Assembly (NCBI GenBank): GCA_937138625.1
Contig: CAKZPF010000003.1
Span: forward strand, 547,645-611,644
Direction of reading: 5' to 3'
Length of the DNA: 64,000 nucleotides
Source: an uncultured Caulobacteraceae bacterium
GTDB taxonomy: Bacteria > Pseudomonadota > Alphaproteobacteria > Caulobacterales > Caulobacteraceae
In this document: piece by piece, positions 38,293 through 47,309 of the stretch
Layout of the letters: every line of letters begins with the position of its first letter
How positions within the stretch are numbered: the stretch's first letter is position 1
Program-made: the position numbers and the translations under genes
The notes under the pieces: model-generated
Told to the model about the DNA's origin: nothing
The model's database searches: none
What the model saw: only the letters and a program-made list of their open reading frames with translations

Positions 38293-39429
38293 TCAGCTGA
38301 CGTTGGCGGCGGGGCCCACCTTGGCGTAGCTGCGGGCCGGTTTGCGCCCCAAGCGCCAAGTCAGAACGCTGGAGGTGGCAAAGTTCCATAACGACGCCAA
38401 CACCGCTCCCCCAAGGCCCGCTATCAACCAATGCAGCCCAAAGTCGGCGTACATGATGTCAGACGATTTCAGGGAAATCACCGCCCCGATCGAGCAGGCG
38501 AAATAAAAGGTCAGCAAACCCCACACCAACCCCATGCCCGTCCGCCGCGCATCGCGGAAGGTGAACAGGTTGTTGAGGAAATAATTGGACGTCATGGCCA
38601 AAATCATGGCCACGGCTTGCGCCGCCAAGAAATTCATACCCACACCTTGGTGCATCATCGCCAAGATCAGGGCGTGCAAGACCATGCCTGAACCGCCAAC
38701 CATCAAAAACAGCGCCAAGCGCGGCGGGATCAGCCCCCGTGTGGCCTTGTCCATAACGAGGCCCACCAGCTCGGCCGAGACCAAGGCATCCAGCTTGCTT
38801 TCCCCACTGCCGCGTTCGCCCAAGGTGGCGTGCACCTCTTTGAACTTGGGCCGATACGGGCTGCTGGCCACCAGATCCAACAGGATCTTAAAGCCCGCCG
38901 GGCTTAGATTCGGGGCCGTGTCATCAAACCAAGACCGGGTCATGACGAACATGCCGCTCATGGGATCACTCAGCGGCGTTTTCACCACCAAACGCGCCAG
39001 CGCGTTGCCCACATCTGACATAAAGGCCCGACGGCCCCGCATGCCGCTGTCTTTCTCGGTTTTCAGGAAGCGGCTGGCCGCGGCCAGATCCAGATTATCG
39101 GCCTGCAACATTTCAAACAACCGCCGCAACGTCTTGGGATCGTGCTGTAAATCCCCGTCCATCACTGCCAATACGGGTGCTGTCGAGGCCAACCACCCCC
39201 GCACACAAGCAGAGGCCAAGCCCCGCTCGCCCACCCGCCGGATCAAGCGGATGCGGGGGTTGTCTTGGGCCAGGGTAATGATGGTGTCCGCGGTGCCATC
39301 GGGCGAGGCGTCATCGACAAAAATGACTTCCCAATCCACCCCGTCAAACGCGTCTGTGATCTTCCCCACCAAGGGAGCAATGTTGCCCTGTTCATTGAAC
39401 ACGCCAACAACAATAGAAATCTCAGGCAT
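38293..39429 (-). CDS. Polyprenyl-phosphate glycosyltransferase (GT2) fused to a GtrA domain
   Basis: A 378-residue fusion. Residues 1-230 form a GT-A catalytic domain: VVGVFNEQGNI, VDDASPDGTAD, the DGDLQHDP metal motif and SDPMSGMFVM, as in dolichol-phosphate mannose synthases. Residues ~235-365 are a four-helix GtrA domain with YFLNNLFTFRD. It likely charges a polyprenyl phosphate with sugar and flips or hands it to a GT-C enzyme such as its convergent neighbour (adjacent stop codons). Confidence 0.92.
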   Translation of the reverse strand: MPEISIVVGVFNEQGNIAPLVGKITDAFDGVDWEVIFVDDASPDGTADTIITLAQDNPRIRLIRRVGERGLASACVRGWLASTAPVLAVMDGDLQHDPKTLRRLFEMLQADNLDLAAASRFLKTEKDSGMRGRRAFMSDVGNALARLVVKTPLSDPMSGMFVMTRSWFDDTAPNLSPAGFKILLDLVASSPYRPKFKEVHATLGERGSGESKLDALVSAELVGLVMDKATRGLIPPRLALFLMVGGSGMVLHALILAMMHQGVGMNFLAAQAVAMILAMTSNYFLNNLFTFRDARRTGMGLVWGLLTFYFACSIGAVISLKSSDIMYADFGLHWLIAGLGGAVLASLWNFATSSVLTWRLGRKPARSYAKVGPAANVS

Positions 39430-39486
39430 GGTCCTCTTCGGTCCTATGTTCTCGTCTGCCGACGGGCTGGACCCTCTGCCGGAGCC

Positions 39487-42462
39487 CTAGGCCGTTTGTG
39501 GCAAACGTTTCAATGCGGCTTCCACCTTAGCCAAATCCCGTGAATGATCTGCTAATCGCTGGTGATGTTCCTCGACCACCGCTTGGGGGGCGCGGGATGT
39601 GAACTTGGGATCCTGAAGCTTGGCTTGGGTTTTTTGCACCTCTTGGCGCAGGCGGGTTTGGTCTTTCTCAAGGCGCGACCGCTCGGCTTCGATGTCAATA
39701 AAGTCCATGATGCCCAAGGCGCAGGTGGCCTCGTCAAGCGGGAACAAAGCGGTGCCATCCGGGGCACTGTCGGCCAGGCGCACGGCCCCCAACCGGCCCA
39801 ACCAAACCAACAGGTCTTTGCGGCGCTGCACGCGATCTTGGCTGCAGGCCTCGGCCCCCACCAGGCTCAGGTCGGGGCGTGCCGATTGGGGCACGTTCAT
39901 CTCAGCACGGATCGAGCGCACCTCGGTGATCAAACGGATAATCCAGTCAATCTCGGCCTCGGCCTCGGAGTCCACCAGCTCCTCGCCCCATTGCGGCCAG
40001 GCGGTGGTGATCAGCATGCTGGGCCGCTCGGGGCCGAATTCCGCCAATTTGTCCCACAGTTCCTCGGTCAAGAAGGGTTGAATGGGGTGCAACAGCTTCA
40101 GAACCTCGTCCAGCACCCAGGCGGTGGTGGCCCGGGTTTCGGCCTGCAGATCCGGTGCGCCTTCGTTCAAGATCGGCTTTGAGAGCTCCAGATACCAATC
40201 ACAAAACACATGCCAAACAAAATGATACAGCGCCTGGGCGGCATCGGAAAACTGTCCCTCATCAAGGGCGCGGGTGGCGGTTTGGGTGGTTTTGGCCAGC
40301 TCGCCAATGATCCAGCGGTTCAAAATGTCTTGGGGCGATTTGGGGTCAAAGCCCTCCTGACGCACGCATTCGTTCATCTGGCAAAAGCGCGCGGCGTTCC
40401 ACAGCTTGGTGCCAAAATTACGATACCCTTCAATGCGTTGGGTCGAAAGTTTGATGTCGCGCGCCTGGCCCGACATGGCCGTCAAGGTCAGCCGCAAGGC
40501 GTCCGCGCCATATTGATCCACCAGGTCCAGGGGATCGAGCACATTGCCCTTGGACTTGGACATTTTCTGCCCCTTTTCATCCCGCACCAAGGCGTTGATG
40601 ATGACGCGATCAAAGGGCACCTGATCGGTAAACTTCAGGCCCATCATCATCATCCGCGCCACCCAGAAAAAGATGATGTCAAAGCCGGTGATCAAGGTCG
40701 AGGTAGGATAAAAGCGTTTGAAATCCTCGGCGTCCTCATCGGGCCAGCCCATGGTGGAAAACGGCCACAAGGCCGACGAGAACCAGGTGTCGAGGACGTC
40801 GGGGTCTTGAGACAATGGGGCCTTCGTATTCCCCTTAGAACGCAAGTAATCTTGCAAAACTGAAAGATATTCCTCCATTGTTTCGCACAATACAAATCCT
40901 GATGTATAATACTCTTCTAGGCTAATTTCCTCTTTTTTGGCTGTATCAAACTCTTCACCAACAAAATAAACCTTACGCTTCGGAGCGCTCCGGTCATATT
41001 CGAAATTTCGCTCCGAAAAATATTCACGATCTGGCCCGAACCAGGCCGGGATGCGATGCCCCCACCACAGCTGGCGGGAAATGCACCAGGGTTCGATGTT
41101 GCGCAACCAATCGAAATAGGTGTTTTTCCAATTGTCGGGGCTGAAGCGCATGGTGCCATCCTCGACGGCCGCCAGCGCCGGCTTGGCCAAGGTTTCCGCG
41201 TCCACAAACCACTGATCCGTCAACAACGGTTCAATGGCCACGCCTGATCGGTCGCCATGGGGCACCTGCTGTGTGCTGGGTTCAATCGACAATAAATACC
41301 CCTGCACATAGAGGCTGGCTACAATGGCCTTGCGGGCTTCGTAGCGACTCAATCCCCAATAATTTTGTGGTAGTGGGTATGTTTTTCGCAACTCGCCTTC
41401 GGCATTATATTCTTCGGATTCCGCCATAATTCGCGCTTGCTGGTCAAAAACTGACCTAAATTCTAAACCATGTCGCTTACCGACCACGGCATCATTAAAG
41501 TCGTGCGCTGGGGTAATCTTCACCGCACCAGTGCCCTTTTCTGGGTCGGCGTATTCATCTTTGATGATGGGTATCGTTCTCAAACTAAATTCTGCGATAT
41601 CCATATCGAACAATGGCAAAATCGCTTTTTTGCCCACTAAATGTTTCCACCGCTCATTTTCTGGATGTACAGCAATGGCCACATCACCAAGTATTGTCTC
41701 TGGTCGTGTAGTAGAAACCTCTATGTACTCTTCTTTATCTTGCTCTTCGTGATAAATTTGATACCTGATAGTGTACATGTGCCCGTGGGGCTCGCGGTCG
41801 ATAATTTTGTTATATGTCTCCGCGTCAAAGGCCACCGGGTTGCCATCGTCGTCTTGATCGTCACGTGACCATTTGAATTTGCCGCGCTTTTCAATCTGTT
41901 CGACCTCGAGGTCGGAAATGGCCGTTTGGAAATGCGGATCCCAGTTCACCAGGCGCTTGGCGCGATAAATCAGGCCGTCTTCGTACAGGCGCACAAAGGC
42001 CCGGCGCACCGCCACCTGCAGATCATCATCCAAGGTAAAGCGCTCGCGGGACCAATCGCACGATGCGCCCAGACGCTTCAGCTGTTGGGAAATGGTGCCG
42101 CCAGACTGGGCTTTCCATTGCCAAACGCGCTCCAGGAACGCCTCACGGCCCATGTCGCGCCGATCCAGGCCCTCCTTGGCCAATTCCCGCTCGACCACCA
42201 TCTGGGTGGCGATGCCCGCGTGATCGGTGCCCGGCAACCACAGGACGGCCTTGCCGCGCATGCGCTCGAAACGGACCAAGACGTCTTGCAGGGTGTTGTT
42301 CAGCGCATGGCCAATGTGCAGCGAACCCGTGACATTCGGCGGTGGAATGACGATGGAAAAGGTGTCGTCCGCGCCGGACGGCTTGAACGCGCCCCCCGCT
42401 TCCCACTGTTCATAAATCCGGGGTTCGGTTTCGGAAGGATTGAAAGTTTTTTCTAGCATCAT
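39487..42462 (-). CDS. valS: Valyl-tRNA synthetase
   Basis: A 991-residue class I synthetase, longer than usual. The HIGH motif is in NVTGSLHIGHALNN, the KMSKS motif in GQKMSKSKGNV, with a C-terminal coiled coil (residues ~930-985). The editing domain is recognisable (VSTTRPETILGDVAIAVHP). Two stretches, about 41330-41860 and 40850-41000, are much richer in A+T than the rest of the gene. The second encodes an unusual Lys/Glu/Tyr-rich insertion (KKEEISLEEYYTSGF) where other ValRS have a zinc-knuckle-type loop; see findings. Confidence 0.97.
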   Translation of the reverse strand: MMLEKTFNPSETEPRIYEQWEAGGAFKPSGADDTFSIVIPPPNVTGSLHIGHALNNTLQDVLVRFERMRGKAVLWLPGTDHAGIATQMVVERELAKEGLDRRDMGREAFLERVWQWKAQSGGTISQQLKRLGASCDWSRERFTLDDDLQVAVRRAFVRLYEDGLIYRAKRLVNWDPHFQTAISDLEVEQIEKRGKFKWSRDDQDDDGNPVAFDAETYNKIIDREPHGHMYTIRYQIYHEEQDKEEYIEVSTTRPETILGDVAIAVHPENERWKHLVGKKAILPLFDMDIAEFSLRTIPIIKDEYADPEKGTGAVKITPAHDFNDAVVGKRHGLEFRSVFDQQARIMAESEEYNAEGELRKTYPLPQNYWGLSRYEARKAIVASLYVQGYLLSIEPSTQQVPHGDRSGVAIEPLLTDQWFVDAETLAKPALAAVEDGTMRFSPDNWKNTYFDWLRNIEPWCISRQLWWGHRIPAWFGPDREYFSERNFEYDRSAPKRKVYFVGEEFDTAKKEEISLEEYYTSGFVLCETMEEYLSVLQDYLRSKGNTKAPLSQDPDVLDTWFSSALWPFSTMGWPDEDAEDFKRFYPTSTLITGFDIIFFWVARMMMMGLKFTDQVPFDRVIINALVRDEKGQKMSKSKGNVLDPLDLVDQYGADALRLTLTAMSGQARDIKLSTQRIEGYRNFGTKLWNAARFCQMNECVRQEGFDPKSPQDILNRWIIGELAKTTQTATRALDEGQFSDAAQALYHFVWHVFCDWYLELSKPILNEGAPDLQAETRATTAWVLDEVLKLLHPIQPFLTEELWDKLAEFGPERPSMLITTAWPQWGEELVDSEAEAEIDWIIRLITEVRSIRAEMNVPQSARPDLSLVGAEACSQDRVQRRKDLLVWLGRLGAVRLADSAPDGTALFPLDEATCALGIMDFIDIEAERSRLEKDQTRLRQEVQKTQAKLQDPKFTSRAPQAVVEEHHQRLADHSRDLAKVEAALKRLPQTA

Positions 42463-42675
42463 CAGGCCTCTTTTGCCGCGACCATAAGGCGTTTACCCCT
42501 GTGCGGCAAGAGGCTGTGTCGACTGAAGATATCGGGGATTTCTAGGCTTTACGCGACAGAACTGGCCTTGTCGTCATCACGGGAAAATCCGCAAGCCACA
42601 AGGCCCGGCACAAGGCTGACATCGACAGATGTACAGGCCGCAAATCATGCCTCACCGCAACGGATTCCCCGCTGA

Positions 42676-43281
42676 TTAGAACCGCCGACCGCGGCGCGCC
42701 AGACGTTCGACCTCGGCTTGGACCTTTTCGTTCACAATCTCGGCCAAATGCTTGTCCAGCCAATCTTTCAGCATGGGGTTCAACATGCTGCGCACCAGAT
42801 CCTCTAGCGTCACGCCCTCCTCGGTGGTGACCATGATGTTCGAGGCCAGTTGCGTAAACGCACCCGAAACCGTTTGCGCCGCCTGATCGGTAACCAAAGG
42901 CTCCTCGTCAAACGCAGGGGCCTCTTCGGCAGCAGGTGCCGGCGCGGGTTCGGGCGTCGGCTCTGGCTCGGGGGCCGCTTCCATATCGACGGCCTCGTCC
43001 ACTTCGTCAAAAATGACCAAATCGCCACTGTCATCCCCGCCATCGGGGTCAACACGATCGGTCAGTTCCAAAACCTCTTCACCAGCAGGCTCGGGGGCCG
43101 GCTCCGCAGCGGGTTCGGGTGCCGGCTCGGGCGCTGCCTCGGCAGCTGGTTCTGGAGCAGGCTCGGGTGCTGCCTCTTCGGCTTGCGCTTCCGGCTCATC
43201 ATCCTCGGAAATGATTTTACGGATGGAGTTGAGGATCTCCTCCATCGTCGGTTCGCTAGAATTCTCCGCAGCTTCAGCCAT
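42676..43281 (-). CDS. popZ: Polar organising protein PopZ-like (DUF2497)
   Basis: A 201-residue low-complexity acidic protein. It has the short N-terminal helix EPTMEEILNSIRKIISED, a long Pro/Glu/Ala-rich disordered middle (PEPAPEPAAE repeats, residues ~35-85 and 105-125) and the C-terminal oligomerisation helices NPMLKDWLDKHLAEIVNEKV. These are the three parts of PopZ, which forms polar condensates that anchor the chromosome. Position between tolC and valS is the usual one in alphaproteobacteria. Confidence 0.9.
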   Translation of the reverse strand: MAEAAENSSEPTMEEILNSIRKIISEDDEPEAQAEEAAPEPAPEPAAEAAPEPAPEPAAEPAPEPAGEEVLELTDRVDPDGGDDSGDLVIFDEVDEAVDMEAAPEPEPTPEPAPAPAAEEAPAFDEEPLVTDQAAQTVSGAFTQLASNIMVTTEEGVTLEDLVRSMLNPMLKDWLDKHLAEIVNEKVQAEVERLARRGRRF

Positions 43282-43472
43282 GGACGCCCCTCACCCTGTT
43301 TGGCGAATCAAAACACTTCAACGCTCAGAGTGATGGGCTTTGCGATATATGTAAACGGGCCGTTAGCAAGTTTCTGGGGATAGGCTTGGTTTCTGTGGGC
43401 CAAGGCCCAAGTTTTCCGACGCTATGGCCTAATCAGCACACCCCTTTGATTGCCCGCCCTATCCTTTTGATC

Positions 43473-44849
43473 TTAGGGCCAAATCAGAATGGACTTGGCC
43501 TCTTTGATCACGGCGTCAGGGTTAAAGGTCTCGGTGGGCAAGCCCAGATCTTGGGCCGTCAGGCGCCCAATGGCCGCCAAAACCTGATACTCGGCCACCA
43601 CCAGATCCCGATCTGCCGAAACCGCCGCCAAGCGGGCCTCGAGGTATTCTTGTTCCGCATCCAGCACATCCAGCGTGGTGCGCAGCCCCAGCTCGGCCTC
43701 TTGTTTGACACCCTCAAAGGCAAACTCGGCAGCACGTTCCTGGGCGCGGCTTGCGTTTTTGGCCACGCGTGCCGCCAGCAGAGCCGTCCAAGCGGTGGTC
43801 GTCGCCTCTTGCACCTGACGCGCCACTTGATCAAGCGCATACCGCGCCCGGTTGCGATCATGCAAAGCCGCCCGATAGGCCGCCCGCGCCGCCCCCCCGC
43901 GATAAAGCGGAATCGACAGCGTGGCGGTGATGGCGGTGCTATCGACCTCCGAGCCCGAGGCGATGCTGTCACGCGCTGTACTGAGGGAGGCATCAAGGTC
44001 CACAGTGGGCAAACCCGCCGCCCGGGCGACAGAAATGGTTTTTTGCGCGGCGCGTTCAGCCGCCGCCGCTGACAAATAGGTGGGGTTTTCGCGCAAACTG
44101 GCCGCCAGCGCCGCTTCGCGGTCGGCAGGCAAATCCGCCACCGGCAAGGGCGCTTGTAGACTGGCGGGCATGGTGCCCATCAGACTTTGGTATTGGGCCC
44201 GACTGGCCGCCAATTGGGCCTCGGCCGAGGCCAAACCGGCGCGCGCCGCGGCCAGGCGGGCTTCGGCCTGAGCGACATCAGTCTTGGTGATCTCGCCGAC
44301 CTCAAAGCGAATATTGGCCGCGTCATATTGGCGACTGAGGGTTGCAACATTGGTTTGGCGAATGTCATAGGCCTCTTGATCGCGCAGCACATTCATATAA
44401 GCCGCCACCGCCGACAGCAGAACCTGGGCCTCGGTGTCTTGCAATTGCGCCACTTGGCCCTCGATTTGGGCCATGGCGCGGGCCATCTCCGCCCGTGTGC
44501 GACCGCCGCGAAAAATGCTCTGGCTAAGGCTGAGGCTTGCGGTTTTGGGCTCAAGGTCCCGGGTGCCGGTGGTCACCACCGTGGTGCTGCCGGTGCCGGT
44601 CGTGGCCGTGGTCACGCCTGTGGTTTCGCTGCGCGTTTTGCCGATGGTGCCCGTGGCCGTCAGACTGGGCAGCAAGCCCGCCCGTGCGAGGGGATAATTT
44701 TGTACCGTGCTTTTGAAGGTCTCGCGGGCCGCTTGCAGCTCAGGCGCTTGTCGATAGGCCTGGGTCAAGGCATCGGTCAGGGTCTCCGCCCCCGCCGAGC
44801 CCAACAACACGCCCCAAAGGGCCATAGATGTGATCACTGTGCGCCGCAT
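43473..44849 (-). CDS. tolC: TolC-family outer-membrane channel
   Basis: A 458-residue outer-membrane efflux/secretion protein. It has a signal peptide (MRRTVITSMALWGVLLGSAGA), two internally repeated TolC halves (ALTQAYRQAPELQAAR and the later AYRAALHDRNRARYALDQ), and long coiled-coil alpha-helical stretches rich in Ala, Glu and Gln. It serves type I secretion or drug efflux systems encoded elsewhere. Downstream is popZ. Confidence 0.92.
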   Translation of the reverse strand: MRRTVITSMALWGVLLGSAGAETLTDALTQAYRQAPELQAARETFKSTVQNYPLARAGLLPSLTATGTIGKTRSETTGVTTATTGTGSTTVVTTGTRDLEPKTASLSLSQSIFRGGRTRAEMARAMAQIEGQVAQLQDTEAQVLLSAVAAYMNVLRDQEAYDIRQTNVATLSRQYDAANIRFEVGEITKTDVAQAEARLAAARAGLASAEAQLAASRAQYQSLMGTMPASLQAPLPVADLPADREAALAASLRENPTYLSAAAAERAAQKTISVARAAGLPTVDLDASLSTARDSIASGSEVDSTAITATLSIPLYRGGAARAAYRAALHDRNRARYALDQVARQVQEATTTAWTALLAARVAKNASRAQERAAEFAFEGVKQEAELGLRTTLDVLDAEQEYLEARLAAVSADRDLVVAEYQVLAAIGRLTAQDLGLPTETFNPDAVIKEAKSILIWP

Positions 44850-44949
44850 GCTCGCCCCTGCTAAGGTTTAGGCGAGGTTTGTAGCCTCATTTTGCGCCGC
44901 AGACCAGCACCCTGGCCATGACAAATTGGTCATGCGCTACACAGACGTC

Positions 44950-45690
44950 TTAGCGCCCCAAAACGCCTTGTAGCCAAAAGGACCGGTTTTCATTAATGGC
45001 GGGCAAGCCGCCTTTGATGTTGGCTTGCAACAGCAATTCAGTGTTTTCATCGGCGATGATCGAGGTGCCACCGCCCTCTTCTACGCCCTTTAATGGTGTG
45101 CCGTCCTTTGTGCGCCTGTCAACCAGGCCGACCTCGACCAAATTGGTGTCTGTGCCTTCATGCTCGCCGACACGCTGCCAGGCCTCATCTGCCGGCAGCC
45201 ATTCTTGGGTGATCACGCCAAGCTCGCGGTTTGAATAGATCACCACCTGCTCGGCCAGATCCTCACGGCAAATCACACACCCATCAATGGCAAACAAGGG
45301 CTGGGGCTGGCCGGTTTCTTTTTCCGCCTTTAAAGCCGTAGTCCAGTCCACCTCCGCAGCATCAAAAGGCGACCAAATGGCCCGTGGGCCAATGGGAATA
45401 AGGCTTTCCATATCAGGTGTTGGGATATATTGCGCATGATAATAATCACCCGTTTGTTTATATACATAAGACAAATCCGGTTTGCGGCTGTACATCATCA
45501 CCACATCGGGACCATTGTCCGCCGGATCTCCTTCGGGCCACCAATCCCAGTCTTCATGCAGCTCAACCACAATGGGATCCAGGCGCCCATCCCTGTCAAT
45601 GTCGACATAATAAGTCGCAGGCTCAAACTCCCGCTCGGTGGGGCCAGAGCTTGTATTCAGCTTTGGTAATGGGGGAAAATCAATGGTCAT
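44950..45690 (-). CDS. Orphan 246-residue protein with a D-x-D-x-D-G loop
   Basis: Not recognised. The ATG at 45690 (MTIDFPPLPKLNTSS) is chosen over an upstream TTG because GAGG lies six bases before it. Residues ~33-44 read YVDIDRDGRLDPIVVE, the calcium-loop-like pattern found in FG-GAP, dockerin and thrombospondin-type repeats. Two Cys lie in DGCVICRED. No signal peptide. It is inserted between the pcm-like gene and tolC, which are usually adjacent. It shares the D-x-D-x-D-G strand pattern with the orphans at 46574 and 55125. Confidence 0.72.
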   Translation of the reverse strand: MTIDFPPLPKLNTSSGPTEREFEPATYYVDIDRDGRLDPIVVELHEDWDWWPEGDPADNGPDVVMMYSRKPDLSYVYKQTGDYYHAQYIPTPDMESLIPIGPRAIWSPFDAAEVDWTTALKAEKETGQPQPLFAIDGCVICREDLAEQVVIYSNRELGVITQEWLPADEAWQRVGEHEGTDTNLVEVGLVDRRTKDGTPLKGVEEGGGTSIIADENTELLLQANIKGGLPAINENRSFWLQGVLGR

Positions 45691-45782
45691 ATGGGGCCTC
45701 GAGGGGGTTGGTTTCCAATCCAATCGACCGCCATATATCCGGCGGTCACGTCATGCGCCCGCCCGCTATATATGAATTATAC

Positions 45783-46427
45783 TTAAAACACAAATGCAGA
45801 CTGTGGGGCATACCCCTCAAGCCACGGGCTGGTGGCTTCGAACATCGCTTGACCACTCAGGCCACCACTGGTGTTCACATATAACATGCCGTGCCCGACG
45901 GGGCCTGTACGCTCCAGGCACACCAGTCGGCCCTCGGGGGCCAACAGGCCAGCCCAGACCTCTGGGATTTTGGCAATGCTGCCCGCCACGACCATAACGT
46001 CATATCCAGTTTTGGCCGATTTTGGCAGCGTCTTCAAAACGCTCGCTTTGATACCCCGCGCTTTCAAATTGGCGGTCAGGGTTTTGTTGAGGCCGGTATT
46101 GGTCTCGACCACATCCAAGCGACTGGGGTCCAGATGATGGACCAACGTCGGCACATAGCCCGTCAGCCCCGGCATGACCAAGACGCCATCATCAGGTTGA
46201 ATATCCGCAAGCTCCAACAGTTTCGCCAAGGTGCGGGGGCGCAGCAGGACATGCCCCGTTGCCAATTCCAGATCCAAATCGGCATAGGCCAGATGAGCCA
46301 TGGCCTTGGGCACGAAGTCTTCGCGCGGCACTTCCCGAAAGGCCGTCAGCAGGGCCATATCCGTCACATCCGAGGTGCGGATCTGTCCCTCGACCATAGC
46401 TTTGCGTGCCTCTTCAAATTTCATCAT
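45783..46427 (-). CDS. Degenerate protein-isoaspartate methyltransferase-like protein
   Basis: About 214 residues. The N-terminal FEEARKAMVEGQIRTSDVTD and AFREVPREDFVPKAMAHLAY clearly place it in the Pcm superfamily. The SAM motif, VLEIGTGSGY in the true Pcm of this window, reads VLVMPGLTGYVPTL, and the catalytic region is diverged. SAM binding is doubtful. In alphaproteobacteria such a gene commonly precedes tolC, so a role linked to tolC or to the envelope is possible. Start at 46427 chosen from GGGGG upstream; 46424 is possible. Confidence 0.8.
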   Translation of the reverse strand: MMKFEEARKAMVEGQIRTSDVTDMALLTAFREVPREDFVPKAMAHLAYADLDLELATGHVLLRPRTLAKLLELADIQPDDGVLVMPGLTGYVPTLVHHLDPSRLDVVETNTGLNKTLTANLKARGIKASVLKTLPKSAKTGYDVMVVAGSIAKIPEVWAGLLAPEGRLVCLERTGPVGHGMLYVNTSGGLSGQAMFEATSPWLEGYAPQSAFVF

Positions 46428-46520
46428 CACGACCCCCGCGCCATATTTTGCGATTTGAACATCCTATAAACCGTGTTGCCACAAAGGCCAATGGCAAATC
46501 CCATACCCCAAGCCCCAGCA

Positions 46521-46552
46521 CAAAAAAAAAGCCCCGCTTCGTGCGGGGCTTT
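46521..46552 (-). terminator. Terminator after the 46574 gene
   Basis: On the minus strand AAAGCCCCGC-ACGAA-GCGGGGCTTT followed by a run of nine T in total. It ends the orphan 46574-46948 before the pcm-like gene. Confidence 0.9.
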
Positions 46553-46573
46553 GGTATTCATGGCTGTGTGCCC

Positions 46574-46948
46574 TTAGTTGAGCGGCACATCAACAGGCGG
46601 CATGTGAACATCCACGGGCTGAAACTGCAGTTTGTCGGGGCTGCCCTCGGACATATTCATCTTGGCGACTTCACTATGGGTCAACTGACCACTGGCGGCA
46701 TCCAGCTCATAGGTGCCGTAAACCCCATTATGATAGCCCGTGAAATCCACGTCGGCCTGGTCACGGATAGCGCCTTGTCCATGAGCGACATTGGTAATGA
46801 CCCCGGTTTTGCCGTTGATCAAATCCACATCCACACCGGTACCCTTCATGGTTTCTGAAAAGGCGATGCGCAGCGTGTCGGTCGTACCATCATTGTCAAA
46901 ATCAACTCGTGCCGTTTTGGTTTCTGTGTTTGGCGTGATTGCGTTCAT
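46574..46948 (-). CDS. Orphan 124-residue protein with a D-x-D-x-D-G loop
   Basis: Not recognised. It starts MNAITPNTETKTARVDFDND. Residues ~15-27 read ARVDFDNDGTTDTLRIAF, a calcium-loop-like strand-turn-strand, followed by GVDVDLINGKTG and ADVDFTGYHNGVYGTYELD, suggesting a small beta-rich fold. No Cys or signal peptide. The leader holds AGGGAG and the TGATACGATCCT motif. It is a single-gene unit with a strong terminator, upstream of the pcm-like gene on the same strand. Confidence 0.75.
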   Translation of the reverse strand: MNAITPNTETKTARVDFDNDGTTDTLRIAFSETMKGTGVDVDLINGKTGVITNVAHGQGAIRDQADVDFTGYHNGVYGTYELDAASGQLTHSEVAKMNMSEGSPDKLQFQPVDVHMPPVDVPLN

Positions 46949-46987
46949 TGTTATACTCCCTATTCCTCTGAACTGGTTTCAGGCTCG

Positions 46988-46999
46988 TGATACGATCCT
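46988..46999. promoter_or_regulatory. TGATACGATCCT motif before the 46574 gene
   Basis: Same 12-mer as at 31524-31535, here about 40 bp before the orphan start and inverted relative to it. The remaining DNA up to the tRNA-Cys promoter holds no gene that I can support. Confidence 0.4.
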
Positions 47000-47192
47000 G
47001 ATGCGGAGAGATTGGCATAGACGTCATAAATACACAACACGATCTGCGTGAAAGTGGATATTTTCGACACAAGAGCCGGAAAAAGCCTGTAAATTTTCTT
47101 CACATACTACGGCAAATGTAGTCAGCGTCTACAGAATCTTGATTGATGACCAGCGCATCCCACCAAACCGTATCACCAAGACACAACCCCTC

Positions 47193-47221
47193 TTGGCTTG
47201 GCGTTTGCATCCGTGTATAGA
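47193..47221 (+). promoter_or_regulatory. Promoter of tRNA-Cys
   Basis: TTGGCT (47193-47198), 17 bases, TATAGA (47216-47221), placed 14 bp before the tRNA. Good match to the sigma-70 pattern at the expected distance. Confidence 0.6.
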
Positions 47222-47234
47222 GCCCCCTTCGGAA

Positions 47235-47308
47235 GGCCGCGTGGCGGAGTGGTTACGCAGAGGACTGCAAATCCTTGTACCCCAGTTCGATTCTGGGCGC
47301 GGCCTCCA
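47235..47308 (+). tRNA. tRNA-Cys (anticodon GCA)
   Basis: Complete 74-nt tRNA. The acceptor arms GGCCGCG and CGCGGCC pair fully, the anticodon loop around ACTGCAAA gives GCA, the T arm contains GTTCGATTC, and CCA is encoded at 47306-47308. Confidence 0.97.
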
Positions 47309-47309
47309 C

